Source: an uncultured Aquimarina sp. (lineage in GTDB: Bacteria; Bacteroidota; Bacteroidia; Flavobacteriales; Flavobacteriaceae). Taken from it: a stretch of DNA of 64,000 nt. This document shows, one piece after another, positions 8,423 to 18,689 of the stretch. The notes below the pieces were generated by a model. That model was given only the letters and a program-made list of their open reading frames with translations, was not told where the DNA came from and searched no databases. The translations under genes were made by a program, and so were the position numbers. Position 1 is the stretch's first letter. Each line of letters opens with the position of its first letter. Location: contig NZ_CANLMP010000002.1 in assembly GCF_947492405.1 (NCBI RefSeq), positions 620,001 through 684,000 on the forward strand, written 5' to 3'.

Positions 8423-9622
8423 TTATTTTATACTAATTCTTCTTAATGTTGCTTCTAAAAAATAATAATCCGCATAATTAATTGGCCCATTAATCTCGTC
8501 ATTTTTTGGCCAGTTTCCAGTACTATGATTTAGAATGAACGGTATGTTTGATTCATTTTGTATCACATACTTCATCGATGAAAGATTACTCATAATTCGA
8601 TCAGAAAAATCTAAATATTTTTTATCATCAGTATATTCGTACAACTCAATCAATCCCGAAGCGATTATTGCTCCTGCAGAAGTGTCTCTAGGTTCACTAG
8701 GAATATTAGGCGCATCAAAATCCCAATAAGGTATTGCATCCTCCGGAAGATTTTCATGATTCATGATAAAATCTGCGATTTTTTTAGATTGTTCCAAAAA
8801 TTCAACATTCTTAGTATATCGATATGCCATTGTATATCCATAAAGTCCCCAGGCTTGTCCGCGTGCCCATGAAGATTCATTCTTAAATCCTTGATGCGTA
8901 ACCCTAGATCTTATATCTCCCGTTATGGTATCATAATCTACCACGTGATAGCTACTATTATTGTTTCTAAAGTGATTTTTCAATGTTGTTTTGGCGTGTT
9001 GTTCTGCTATTTCATAATATTTAGAGTCCTCAGAATAATTTGATGCTTCAAAAAGTAATTCCAGATTCATCATATTATCAATAATCACAGGAAACTGCCA
9101 TTCTTCTTTATTAAAGTCCCAAGAACGTATAGACCCAACAGTTTCGTTATATCTGGTAGATAACGTTTGAGCACTTTGTATAATAATTTTCTTGTACGAT
9201 TGATCATTGGCTATTCTATATCCGTTACCAAAACTACAGAACACTTTAAACCCCATATCATGGGTTCTATCATTATATTTTTCTTTCTCTATAAAAGCTG
9301 TCCATTCTTTGGCTCTATTACTGTATCTAGCATCACCAGTTATTTTATATATTAGCCATAAATTCCCTGCAAAAAAACCACTTGTCCAATCCTTTGATGG
9401 TACTTTTTTTATGGTTCCATTTTCATCAGCACTTCTTGGAAAAGTTAGTGAATCTAATGGATACTCCAATAGGTAAGAAAACCTATCAGAATATTTGACA
9501 ACGGTATCTTGCTGTATTATCAATTCTTCTTTATTATCTGATGATACATCTTTACATCCTATAAAAAACACTAACATGATGATCAAGAATACCGGAGTTA
9601 TAAATCTTTTTTCTCTTATCAT
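8423..9622 (-). CDS. Unsaturated glucuronyl hydrolase, GH88 family lipoprotein
   Basis: 399 residues. A lipoprotein signal ends in FFIGC (Cys23), predicting a membrane-anchored periplasmic enzyme. The family hydrolyses the terminal delta-4,5-unsaturated uronic acid that polysaccharide lyases leave on oligosaccharides. The (alpha/alpha)6 barrel shows DWTSGFFAGNLW, HDMGFKVFCS with D122, PVIIDNMMN with D182 and SWARGQAWGLYGY. D122 and D182 correspond to the two essential Asp residues known in Bacillus UGL (D88 and D149), with nearly the same spacing (60 versus 61). It lies 14 nt after susD and 14 nt before the GH2 gene, in one operon. It is strong evidence that the locus handles lyase products. 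Confidence 0.92.
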   Translation of the reverse strand: MIREKRFITPVFLIIMLVFFIGCKDVSSDNKEELIIQQDTVVKYSDRFSYLLEYPLDSLTFPRSADENGTIKKVPSKDWTSGFFAGNLWLIYKITGDARYSNRAKEWTAFIEKEKYNDRTHDMGFKVFCSFGNGYRIANDQSYKKIIIQSAQTLSTRYNETVGSIRSWDFNKEEWQFPVIIDNMMNLELLFEASNYSEDSKYYEIAEQHAKTTLKNHFRNNNSSYHVVDYDTITGDIRSRVTHQGFKNESSWARGQAWGLYGYTMAYRYTKNVEFLEQSKKIADFIMNHENLPEDAIPYWDFDAPNIPSEPRDTSAGAIIASGLIELYEYTDDKKYLDFSDRIMSNLSSMKYVIQNESNIPFILNHSTGNWPKNDEINGPINYADYYFLEATLRRISIK

Positions 9623-9636
9623 AGCATAGATATCAA

Positions 9637-11184
9637 TTAATATCCCGGGTTTTGTGGTAATAAGTTCGGATTTCTCGCTAACTCATCCGCAGGTAATGGT
9701 AATAAATAATCTTGATTTGGATCAAAGTTTGCTTTTACTCCTTCTAAACCTGATGCATTAAACACTTCATTACCGAGTCTTCTTCTAACGATATCATACC
9801 ATCTTTTAAACTCAAATGCAAGTTCCCATTTACGTTCTTCTAAAACAACCGTTCTTAAGTCATCTTGTGATAATCCAGAGATATCTGCCGGAAAATCAGA
9901 ACCGTTACCACTTCTTGCTCTAGCTCTCACTCTATTTATATATTCATGGGCTTCATTTGATCCTGGGTTTATTTCATTTAATGCTTCTGCAGCTATTAAT
10001 AATACCTCTGCATAACGCATCATCATATAGTTAGCTTCTGATCCTCTGCCGTTTCCAGTTGCAGTAGCTCCTATGGCACGAGTATACTTTGCTATATGTG
10101 GTCGATTCACACCTCTACCGGCACCACTTTCTCGAAAAACAGTAAAAGGCCTTTCCTCTAACGTTTGGATACCAGTAACAGGATCTGTTATATTAAAAAC
10201 CCCTGTAACATCTAGACTAACTAACTTTCTGTAATCTCTTTCATCCCAGGTATTAAATACTTCTAAAGAAGGAACACCAACTGACCAACCACCACCAAGA
10301 CCATATTGTTGATCATCTCTAAGACCTGTCAATGCTGCTTGATAATCCCTACCATCATCTCCATTACTAGCACCAATAAAATCTAATACAAAAATGGGTT
10401 CCGAAGAGCTATCAATTTTACTAGAATCAAATAAATCTTGAAAATCTGGTTCTAACCCTAAATTGTAAGTTCCTTCATTATCAATCACTCCTTTGGCTTC
10501 ATCATAAGCTTTCTGGTATTCACCTATAGTTAAATATACTAATGCTAAATACGAGTGCGCTGCGGATTTAGCGGGTATCGATCTGGCTGCTTGATTATCT
10601 GGCAACCATGTTTTAGCAAACTCAAAATCTGCGATAATGTTTTCGTATACATCTGCAGCGGGAGTTTTGCTAATAGAACTTGCCGCTTCTAGATCAGTTA
10701 CTGGTTCATCTAAATAAGGGATGTCTCCAAATTGTCTTACTAAATGAAAATAAGCAAATCCTCTTGCAAAATATGCCAAGGCAGTAACTGGATTTTTTAT
10801 TTCATCTGCTACGTTTACTTCTTCTGCACCAGCAATTGCTTGATTAGCAGCAGCTATCATTTGATAAGTTTTAAGCCAAGATCTGTCAATCATTGCATTA
10901 TCGGTAGAAACATTAAACTCGTCATGTTCTATTCTTCGTGGTGCTGTTGTCGGGTCACCGATAGCAACCATATCGCCACGTAACATTAACGCTAAAGACA
11001 TTCTTCTTCCCCAAAAATTTTCATGAGTCATATGTCCATAAGCACCATTTGCTGCTGTCTGTATATCATTTACATTGTTAAAAAAACCATCAGGAGCTAA
11101 CAGCCCTACTGGCTCTTCTTCTAGGTCAGAGCATCCTATTATTGATAATCCTATCAATAAGAATAAATATTTATATTGTTTCAT
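9637..11184 (-). CDS. SusD/RagB family outer-membrane nutrient-binding lipoprotein
   Basis: 515 residues with lipobox SIIGCSD (Cys18). It forms the surface lid over the SusC transporter and binds the oligosaccharide. Family features are the N-terminal SusD-like part with NVNDIQTAANGAYGHM, tetratricopeptide-like helices (AYFARGFAYFHLVRQFGDIP) and the C-terminal RagB segment (RYAEVLLIAAEALNE, ERKWELAFEFKRWYDIVRR). It ends in LPLPADELARNPNLLPQNPGY, the classical SusD finish. It follows susC by 22 nt and precedes the GH88 gene. Confidence 0.95.
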   Translation of the reverse strand: MKQYKYLFLLIGLSIIGCSDLEEEPVGLLAPDGFFNNVNDIQTAANGAYGHMTHENFWGRRMSLALMLRGDMVAIGDPTTAPRRIEHDEFNVSTDNAMIDRSWLKTYQMIAAANQAIAGAEEVNVADEIKNPVTALAYFARGFAYFHLVRQFGDIPYLDEPVTDLEAASSISKTPAADVYENIIADFEFAKTWLPDNQAARSIPAKSAAHSYLALVYLTIGEYQKAYDEAKGVIDNEGTYNLGLEPDFQDLFDSSKIDSSSEPIFVLDFIGASNGDDGRDYQAALTGLRDDQQYGLGGGWSVGVPSLEVFNTWDERDYRKLVSLDVTGVFNITDPVTGIQTLEERPFTVFRESGAGRGVNRPHIAKYTRAIGATATGNGRGSEANYMMMRYAEVLLIAAEALNEINPGSNEAHEYINRVRARARSGNGSDFPADISGLSQDDLRTVVLEERKWELAFEFKRWYDIVRRRLGNEVFNASGLEGVKANFDPNQDYLLPLPADELARNPNLLPQNPGY

Positions 11185-11206
11185 AATATATGCTTTAAAT
11201 TATTGA

Positions 11207-14200
11207 TTAAAATTTTACACCAAGACTAAAATTCACAGATCTAACCGTTGGATAATTCCCAAAATCAAATCCATTAAATGTGTTTTGACTACCTGAACCT
11301 CCACTTCCTAAAAAGTTCACTTCAGGATCTAATCCAGAGTAATCTGTAAATGTTACTAAGTTTTGAGCACTTATAGATACTCTTATATTATCCATACGCA
11401 ACCTATCAGTAACCTGTGAAGGTAAATTGTAACCTAAGGCTATATTCTTTAATCTGATATAGCTTCCATCTTCTACAAAACGAGAAGAAATTTGTTTTCC
11501 TCTTAGTTTGGCAGAAGGTATGTCGGTATTTGTGTTTGTTGGTGTCCAGGCATTTAATACATCTGTAGTAGCATTAGAGTCTCCATTAAATAACTGCACA
11601 TTAGTAAGATTCATAACATCTCCGCCATAGGCACCTTGAAAAAAGATACTTAAATCAATGTTTTTATAGGTAAAGGTGTTTGTGATACCTATTGTAAAAT
11701 CTGGATTAGGATCTCCTATTATTTGTTGATCATCGGTAGTAATTACTCCATCTAAATTACCATCTTCATCCGCTAAATCCGTGAATAATTGATCTCCTGC
11801 TTCTCCGCCTTCAAAAATAGCGGTTCCTTCTGGTAAAGCTCCACCTTGGTAAACACCTCGATATTCGTATCCCCAAAATACACCAACAGCTTCTCCTTCT
11901 CTTAAAATATGTGTGCGATCTATATTAAAATACCCTGGAGAAGCATCTTGAAATATATCCTCACCATTTAGCAAACTAACAAACTCATTTTTATTTGTAG
12001 ACCAATTAAAATCTGTAGTCCAACTAAAATTTTCATTGCTAATATTTCTTGTGTTTAAGGTAATCTCAAATCCTTTATTGTTGATCTCTCCTACATTTCT
12101 TAAACTAGCTGCCGTTAGAAATCCTAAATATTCTGGTTGACTAGAATCTGCTATGATAAGGTCTTTGGTATCGATGTTATAATAATCTAATGAAAGAGAA
12201 ATTCTATTAGAAAACAGTCCTAGATCCAAACCGATATTAGTTTGATAAGAAGATTCCCATTTTAGATCTGGATTTGCCACTTGATTTGGCGTCACATTAA
12301 TGACAGTCTGTCCATTAATAGGCGTAAAGACGGAAGCAAAACTGGCTAGTGATCCATAAGCTACAATTGCTTGATTACCGGTTACACCATAACTTGCTCT
12401 TAATTTTAGATTAGAAACAGTTTGACTATCTTTTAGGAAGTTTTCATTTGATATTTTCCAACCAATGGCACCTGAAGGGAAAATTGCATATTTCTCATTT
12501 TCAGAAAAATTCGAAGAACCATCTCTTCTTACAGTTGCGGTTAATAAATATTTATCATCATAATCAAAATTCAACCTCCCAAATTGAGATTGAATTTCGA
12601 TTTCTGAAAATGAAGAGGTAGGGATTAATTGGGTAGACCCCGTTTGTAAAGCGTGGTAGGAAAAAGAATCCGAAGTAAACCCTTCTGCTCCCGCAGAAAA
12701 TCTATCTGTAGAATTTTTTTGATATGAGTATCCCGCTAATAAAGTTAGGTTTCCTTTTCCTATCTCTGTCTTATAGGTCAAATAATTCTCACTTAGTATG
12801 CTTGTACTCCTAGAGTTTGTTATGGTTGCTCTTCCTCCAGTACCTCCTCCAGCAGTAGTGATTAATGTAGAAGGACTGAAAGTCCCCTGAGTGCCATTGA
12901 TCGTACTAAAACCAAAAGTAGTCTTGAAGGTAAGGTTTTCAAATATATCATAATTGGCATATAAATTTGCTCTATAATTATCTGTTTTCGTTTCATCTAT
13001 ACTTTCAGTAGCAATTGCGAATGGATTATCTACATTATCACCGACAGAATTAATCGTATTAAGACCGTTGGCATCCTGTACTCCCAGATCTGGGGTAAAT
13101 CGAAATAGTAATGAAACTACATCATCTCCACCACCATTTACCGTTGTACCGGTTGATTGTGTAGGAACTCCATCTTTGTTTCCTCTACTACCAAATATAT
13201 TAGATCCTAATTTTAACTTGTTAGTTACCTGCGCATCAATATTTGATAAAAAAGAAACCCTTTCGAATTCAGAGTTTATAATAACACCTTCTTGTTTGAA
13301 ATAGGTTGCAGATGCATAAAAGTTTATTTTATCACTTCCTCCAGAAAAAGAAAACTGATGATTCGCAGTACTACCACTTCTATATAACAAATCTTGCCAA
13401 TCAGTATTAGCAGGTCCTTGAACATACCCTGGATTAATAGCTTGTTGATATACCGCAAATTGATCGGCATTTAATAAATCTAATCGATTGGCAGTATTTT
13501 GAATAGAATAGGTAGTATTTACCTCAACAGATAATTTGCCTTTTCTTCCTTTTTTTGTAGTAACTAAAACGACACCATTAGAACCTCTAGAACCATAAAT
13601 AGCTGTTGCAGATGCATCTTTTAAAATCTCTATGGATTCAATATCATTTGCTTGTGGAAAAACACCTCCTACAAATCCATCTACAACTATAAGAGGAGCA
13701 CTACTTGCATTAATAGAAGTATTTCCTCTAATCCTTACATTTATAGGAGCACCAGGTTCTCCTCCATTATTAGATTGAACTACAACACCAGCTGCACGAC
13801 CCTGAAGCGCCTGTGCTGCGTCTAACACTGGGAAAGCATTCAACTCTTCTGATTTTACCGAAGATACCGAACCTGTTACATCACTTTTCCTTCGAGATCC
13901 ATATCCTACTACTACAATTTGCTCTAAAGACTCTACAGAAGCAGTTAAAGTAACATTAATATTTTTGTTATTTCCTACCTTTATTTCTTGATCTGCAAAC
14001 CCTACATAAGAGAATACTAAAACTGAATTTTCATTGGGCACACTTATCGTGTATAAACCATCAAAATCGGTTGTGGTTCCATTAGTTGTATTTTGTACTG
14101 TAACATTGGCTCCAGGAATAGGAACTCCATTCTCTGAGGTAACGGTTCCGTTAATATCAATTTGAGCAGATAAACCTGACCCCATCATTATTAATAGAAT

Positions 14201-14248
14201 TGGAATACACTTTCTTAGTAATTTTAAGTATGTATACTTTTCATTCAT
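11207..14248 (-). CDS. SusC/RagA family TonB-dependent outer-membrane transporter
   Basis: 1013 residues. Signal peptide to about residue 29 (GSGLSAQ), a carboxypeptidase-D-like regulatory domain (about 30-110, VTSENGVPIPGANV...GLYTISVP), the SusC signature QIVVVGYGSRRKSDVTGSVS, a plug domain (about 110-235, ending GSNGVVLVTTKKG) and a 22-strand barrel closing with SVNFSLGVKF. It imports oligosaccharides across the outer membrane using TonB energy. It is the first gene of the minus-strand operon; the hybrid sensor gene lies 235 bp upstream in the same direction and is its likely regulator. Confidence 0.96.
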   Translation of the reverse strand: MNEKYTYLKLLRKCIPILLIMMGSGLSAQIDINGTVTSENGVPIPGANVTVQNTTNGTTTDFDGLYTISVPNENSVLVFSYVGFADQEIKVGNNKNINVTLTASVESLEQIVVVGYGSRRKSDVTGSVSSVKSEELNAFPVLDAAQALQGRAAGVVVQSNNGGEPGAPINVRIRGNTSINASSAPLIVVDGFVGGVFPQANDIESIEILKDASATAIYGSRGSNGVVLVTTKKGRKGKLSVEVNTTYSIQNTANRLDLLNADQFAVYQQAINPGYVQGPANTDWQDLLYRSGSTANHQFSFSGGSDKINFYASATYFKQEGVIINSEFERVSFLSNIDAQVTNKLKLGSNIFGSRGNKDGVPTQSTGTTVNGGGDDVVSLLFRFTPDLGVQDANGLNTINSVGDNVDNPFAIATESIDETKTDNYRANLYANYDIFENLTFKTTFGFSTINGTQGTFSPSTLITTAGGGTGGRATITNSRSTSILSENYLTYKTEIGKGNLTLLAGYSYQKNSTDRFSAGAEGFTSDSFSYHALQTGSTQLIPTSSFSEIEIQSQFGRLNFDYDDKYLLTATVRRDGSSNFSENEKYAIFPSGAIGWKISNENFLKDSQTVSNLKLRASYGVTGNQAIVAYGSLASFASVFTPINGQTVINVTPNQVANPDLKWESSYQTNIGLDLGLFSNRISLSLDYYNIDTKDLIIADSSQPEYLGFLTAASLRNVGEINNKGFEITLNTRNISNENFSWTTDFNWSTNKNEFVSLLNGEDIFQDASPGYFNIDRTHILREGEAVGVFWGYEYRGVYQGGALPEGTAIFEGGEAGDQLFTDLADEDGNLDGVITTDDQQIIGDPNPDFTIGITNTFTYKNIDLSIFFQGAYGGDVMNLTNVQLFNGDSNATTDVLNAWTPTNTNTDIPSAKLRGKQISSRFVEDGSYIRLKNIALGYNLPSQVTDRLRMDNIRVSISAQNLVTFTDYSGLDPEVNFLGSGGSGSQNTFNGFDFGNYPTVRSVNFSLGVKF

Positions 14249-14372
14249 GAGTATTGATTTATGTTAGTAAGTATTTCTAATAGAGGTATATAATCAGAAG
14301 ACAAAAAAATACGATGCACAGCGAGAAAAGCAGCTGTAAAAAAATATATCTATTTTGTTTCCAATTCATACT

Positions 14373-14407
14373 CAAACCTAGTCAAAACACTATATCTAAA
14401 AGTTCAA
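14373..14407 (-). promoter_or_regulatory. Candidate Bacteroidetes-type promoter of the susC operon
   Basis: On the minus strand TAGGTTTG (14373-14380) fits the Bacteroidetes -7 element TAnnTTTG, and a TTG (14405-14407) lies 24 nt upstream as a possible -33 element; reported spacings are slightly shorter. Transcription would start near 14366, giving a leader of about 118 nt before the susC ATG. Not tested. Confidence 0.35.
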
Positions 14408-14483
14408 AAAAGGGTATACTTATGTACTAAACGCTGATTATTAACAGATAAAAAGAGATATTCCTATTAAAACCATCTTGTTT

Positions 14484-17400
14484 TTAAGAAAAGAATTTTG
14501 ATGCGTATTCTGAAGGTGTTTGATCAAAATGTTTTTTGAAGCATTTTGTGAAATATTTTGGGTTTCGAAAGCCAACTTTGTAACAAACTTCCGAAATATT
14601 TATCTGACCTAATTCTAATAATTGAGATGCTCTTTTCATTCTTATAGAGTGGATAAATTCATTAGGTGTTAAATTTGTCCATCCTTTAATCTTAGAAAAC
14701 AACATAGTTCTACTTACTCCTAGTTCCGAGCTGAAGTATGGAATATCAAAAGACGTGTTACTGATATTATCTTCTACAATTTTTACTGCTTTTTTTAATA
14801 ACTCTTCGTCAACAGAAGTTACTGTTATATCTGATGATTTAAAGTCATTAGATGAGAACTTTTCCTTTTGTTTTTGTATTGAAGAAAGTAAGTTTTTTAT
14901 GGTCAATAAAAATTCTTTTACATTAAATGGTTTATTAATATAGGCATCTGCTCCTGACTCCAAACCATCAAACTTATATATTAATGAAGTTCTAGAAGTC
15001 AACAAAATAAAAGGAATATGACTTGTCCTTATATCATTCTTAATTTTAGCGCATAGTTCGGTACCTTCCATTTTTGGCATAATCACATCGCTTATAATTA
15101 GATCCGGTATCTTCTGCAATGCCTTTTTGAAAGCAACCTGTCCGTTCTCTGCTTTAATAACCTGATAATAATCCTTAAGCATGTCACTAATAAAGTTCCT
15201 TAACTCATCATTATCCTCAGCGATTAGAATTAATGGTTTCTGATCCTCCTTGTCAACCATTTCTACATCTAGATTTTTACTTTTTCTAACTGCAGAAATT
15301 TGGTTTTTATACTGACTGATATCATCACTTATTTTAAAATCCTTTATGATATCGGACTCATTAAGATGTTCCTTTCCTGTTTTCAATTTTACTCTAAAAA
15401 TTGTTCCTTTATCTATATTAGTATCGACAACTTCAATAACACCTTTATGCAGATCAACAGCCTTCTTTGCTATAGATAAACCAATACCACTTGCTTGATT
15501 AAACTGTTTTTGATAGTCTTTATCTCCAGCTACTTCATAAAAACGATCAAACACTTTATCTACAAACTCTTTATCAATACCTTTTCCATTATCCTGTATT
15601 TCTACTATTGCATCTTTTCCTTTCTGAAAAATTCTAATATTAATTTCCCCTCCTTCCGAAGTATATTTAAATGCATTAGAAATTAGGTTGTAGAATACTC
15701 TTTCTAATTTATATCTGTCAAAATATACTTCAATAATTTCCGAAGAAGCTTCGAATGTATAGGTGTAAGATCCTGCTTTGGCAAATTCGTTAAAGGACAG
15801 ATAAATTTCCTTTAAATATTTAACCAAATTACCTTCTGCAACTTCCAGCTTGGAATGCTTATTTTCAAACTTTCTAAAATCCAGCAATTGATTAATCAAT
15901 TTCAGTAATTGATCGGCATTACGTTCTATAACAAGTAAACGCTTATACATCTTATTACTTCCCTGATAATTTTCTATCAGTTGTTGTAAAGGTGCTATGA
16001 TTAAAGCGAGTGGTGTTCTAAACTCGTGGGAAATATTAGTAAAAAATTCTAACTTAGAACGATTCATTTCTTCTTTCCTAATATTTTCCAGATGCTCTAA
16101 ATCTAATTCATGCTTCAGTTTCGTTTTTGCTTTATTAATTTGGTTTAATCCAAACAATGCTAAAACTATGATTAACACGTATCCAGCAAAGGCTATTGGA
16201 CTTTTCCAAGGAGCTGGCTTCAATGATATTTTTAGTTGTGTTGGTTCATCATTCCAAATATTATCGTTATTTGCTCCTTTTACTTCAAAAGTATAATTCC
16301 CTGGTTTTTGTATGGCATAATTGACTTCTGTATTTTTTGTATACTGCCATTGATCATCTAACCCAACTAATCGATATGCATATTGATTGTTTGATGGGTT
16401 TATAAAATTAGGCATAGCAAAACTAATCCCAAAAGAAGCCTGATCATGCAACAAGGTTAATTTATTAGTATATGAAATGCTCTTTTTTAATACTTTCTCA
16501 TTTCCATATGTATCAATTTTCTTTCCCTGAACATTAAAATCTGTTAAAACTACCGGTGGTACAAAAGTGTTCTTTTTTATCTGATTAGGATTCAAAAAAG
16601 AGACACCAGATGGACCACCAAAATAGAGATCTCCATTCTTAGCTTTTAAGCACGAATTATTATTAAATTCATTACTTATCAGTCCATCTGTTTGATTATA
16701 AAGAATTGAAGTTTTTTTATCAGGGTTATATGCCACAATACCCTTGTTCGAACTTATCCATATAACATCGTCATCATATTCTACAATACTAAAAACTGTA
16801 CTAATTTTTGTACCTACTACATTAAGTTCTAATTTATTAAACTTATTATCATCAAACTTATACATCCCATTTGCTTTGGTCCCAACGTAGAGCTTTCCTC
16901 TTTTGTCTTCGTATATGCTTAAAATATCATCTCCTGACAATTGTTCTTCATTGAAAAAGAAACGTTTTACTGTAATTATTTCTTCATTATTTAACTTATC
17001 CTTTTCTATATAATTAAGACCATTTTGAGTACCAATCCATACATTAGAATTTTTATCAACAAGTAAAACTCTAATTCGATCATTAGAAAGTGATTTTTTA
17101 TTTATATCATTATGATCTATAAACCTGAAATTCTTATTTATTAGGTTATATTGAATAAGGCCTTTCCCAAAAGTGCCCAAATACATAAAATGTCCGGATT
17201 TTTTAATCGTATATACTCCGATATCTTTAAGAAGTACTCTTAAATCCTTACTTAACAAATTAGTTACAAACTTCTTAGAATTTATATCATACAAAGCTAC
17301 TCCAGCATTATACGTTCCTATCCAAAGTTTGTGGTCATCAAGAAATAATGATTTTATGCTAAGACTAGGAAGTTTATCATCTGCAATTTTTTGAATATCA

Positions 17401-18590
17401 ACAGATTGGTTTTTCTTTAAATCTAATATACTAATCCCTTTGCCTTCGGTACCAAAATAGATTTTGCCAGAATCATCCTGTAAAATACTACTAACTACTC
17501 CATATTCAATATCTTCATTATTATTCTTTCTAAGAGATATAAAGTTCGAATTAGATTCATCCCAAATATTGATTCCTCCGTAATAGGTTCCGAGCCAAGT
17601 TGACCCTTTCTTATCAATAAAAATTGTTTTGATCGAATTCCGGCTAAGACTTTTTAAGTTATTTTGTTGATGTTTAATAGAAATAATAGAGTCATCATTA
17701 TTTTTTATACAAAGTCCATCATAGGTTGCAATCCATAACACTCCCCTATTATCTATTGATAAACTTCTAACATCTTTATTGATTGTTTGATTTTTACTAG
17801 TCCTTTTTACATTCTTAAAAGAACCAGAGGTTAGATCGTAATAATTAAGACCTCCATATTTAGTTCCAATCCATAATCTATTTTCATCATCCTCAACAAT
17901 AGCCTGGATATAGGAATCACTTAAGTTATTTGATCTTTGGCCACTATAAAATCTTGCAAAACTAAAATTGTTTTCACTCCTTTTTTTTAGCTTATTCAAA
18001 CCGTTTGCAGTTCCTATCCAAACATCGTTTCTCTTGTCTTCATATATACTTAAAATATAGTTATTAGAGAGGCTTGAAGCATCAGTAGGGTCATTTTTAA
18101 TAGTAATAAACGAATCGGATTCTCTATCATATATCATAAGACCATTAGAAGAACCGAACCAAAGCTCTCCATTATCTAGCATTTTAATTGACCAGATTGT
18201 ATTATCTGAAATACTTCCTTTTTTACTAGAATGAAAATATGATTTAAACACATTGAGCTTAGGGTCATACCTGTTTAAACCATTATATGTACCGATCCAA
18301 ATAAAACCTTCTTGATCTTCCTGTATGGATAAAATATCATTGTTACTGATTGAAGTAGAATCATTAAGCACGGTTCTATATACCGTAAAATTATCTCCGT
18401 CATATTTATTTAATCCATCTCTAGTTCCAATCCACATGCGTCCTAATCGATCCTGATGAATAGCAATTACGGAACTTTGGGATAATCCATCTGAGGTAAA
18501 CAGATGTAAAAATTTATTGTAAAAATTATCTTGAGCGATAGATATGACAGAAATAAAAAATAAAAGTAACGCGTATATATATTTCATCAA
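14484..18590 (-). CDS. Hybrid two-component system sensor/regulator (HTCS)
   Basis: 1368 residues combining a whole two-component system in one inner-membrane protein. Signal peptide (1-19); periplasmic two-blade propeller made of about 14 repeats of the type GRMWIGTRDGLNKYD (30-700); Y_Y_Y domain (about 720-790); one membrane helix (about 800-822); HisKA with phospho-accepting His in FFTNISHEFRTPL (about H854); HATPase with DNGKGID and ASGIGLSIAKK; receiver domain with Asp in LIISDVIMPKMEG (about D1167) and KPF; AraC-type HTH (about 1270-1365, GFRNPKYFTKCFKK). In Bacteroidetes such proteins bind an oligosaccharide in the periplasm and switch on the adjacent PUL, here probably susC onward. 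Confidence 0.95.
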   Translation of the reverse strand: MMKYIYALLLFFISVISIAQDNFYNKFLHLFTSDGLSQSSVIAIHQDRLGRMWIGTRDGLNKYDGDNFTVYRTVLNDSTSISNNDILSIQEDQEGFIWIGTYNGLNRYDPKLNVFKSYFHSSKKGSISDNTIWSIKMLDNGELWFGSSNGLMIYDRESDSFITIKNDPTDASSLSNNYILSIYEDKRNDVWIGTANGLNKLKKRSENNFSFARFYSGQRSNNLSDSYIQAIVEDDENRLWIGTKYGGLNYYDLTSGSFKNVKRTSKNQTINKDVRSLSIDNRGVLWIATYDGLCIKNNDDSIISIKHQQNNLKSLSRNSIKTIFIDKKGSTWLGTYYGGINIWDESNSNFISLRKNNNEDIEYGVVSSILQDDSGKIYFGTEGKGISILDLKKNQSVDIQKIADDKLPSLSIKSLFLDDHKLWIGTYNAGVALYDINSKKFVTNLLSKDLRVLLKDIGVYTIKKSGHFMYLGTFGKGLIQYNLINKNFRFIDHNDINKKSLSNDRIRVLLVDKNSNVWIGTQNGLNYIEKDKLNNEEIITVKRFFFNEEQLSGDDILSIYEDKRGKLYVGTKANGMYKFDDNKFNKLELNVVGTKISTVFSIVEYDDDVIWISSNKGIVAYNPDKKTSILYNQTDGLISNEFNNNSCLKAKNGDLYFGGPSGVSFLNPNQIKKNTFVPPVVLTDFNVQGKKIDTYGNEKVLKKSISYTNKLTLLHDQASFGISFAMPNFINPSNNQYAYRLVGLDDQWQYTKNTEVNYAIQKPGNYTFEVKGANNDNIWNDEPTQLKISLKPAPWKSPIAFAGYVLIIVLALFGLNQINKAKTKLKHELDLEHLENIRKEEMNRSKLEFFTNISHEFRTPLALIIAPLQQLIENYQGSNKMYKRLLVIERNADQLLKLINQLLDFRKFENKHSKLEVAEGNLVKYLKEIYLSFNEFAKAGSYTYTFEASSEIIEVYFDRYKLERVFYNLISNAFKYTSEGGEINIRIFQKGKDAIVEIQDNGKGIDKEFVDKVFDRFYEVAGDKDYQKQFNQASGIGLSIAKKAVDLHKGVIEVVDTNIDKGTIFRVKLKTGKEHLNESDIIKDFKISDDISQYKNQISAVRKSKNLDVEMVDKEDQKPLILIAEDNDELRNFISDMLKDYYQVIKAENGQVAFKKALQKIPDLIISDVIMPKMEGTELCAKIKNDIRTSHIPFILLTSRTSLIYKFDGLESGADAYINKPFNVKEFLLTIKNLLSSIQKQKEKFSSNDFKSSDITVTSVDEELLKKAVKIVEDNISNTSFDIPYFSSELGVSRTMLFSKIKGWTNLTPNEFIHSIRMKRASQLLELGQINISEVCYKVGFRNPKYFTKCFKKHFDQTPSEYASKFFS

Positions 18591-18689
18591 TTCCCTTAAA
18601 ATTTTTCCTTAATAACGTTAAGCTCTCCAAAATATTAAAAAAATGTTAATAACTTAACATTATCTCAATTCTTTAATCAACTAGTTTTT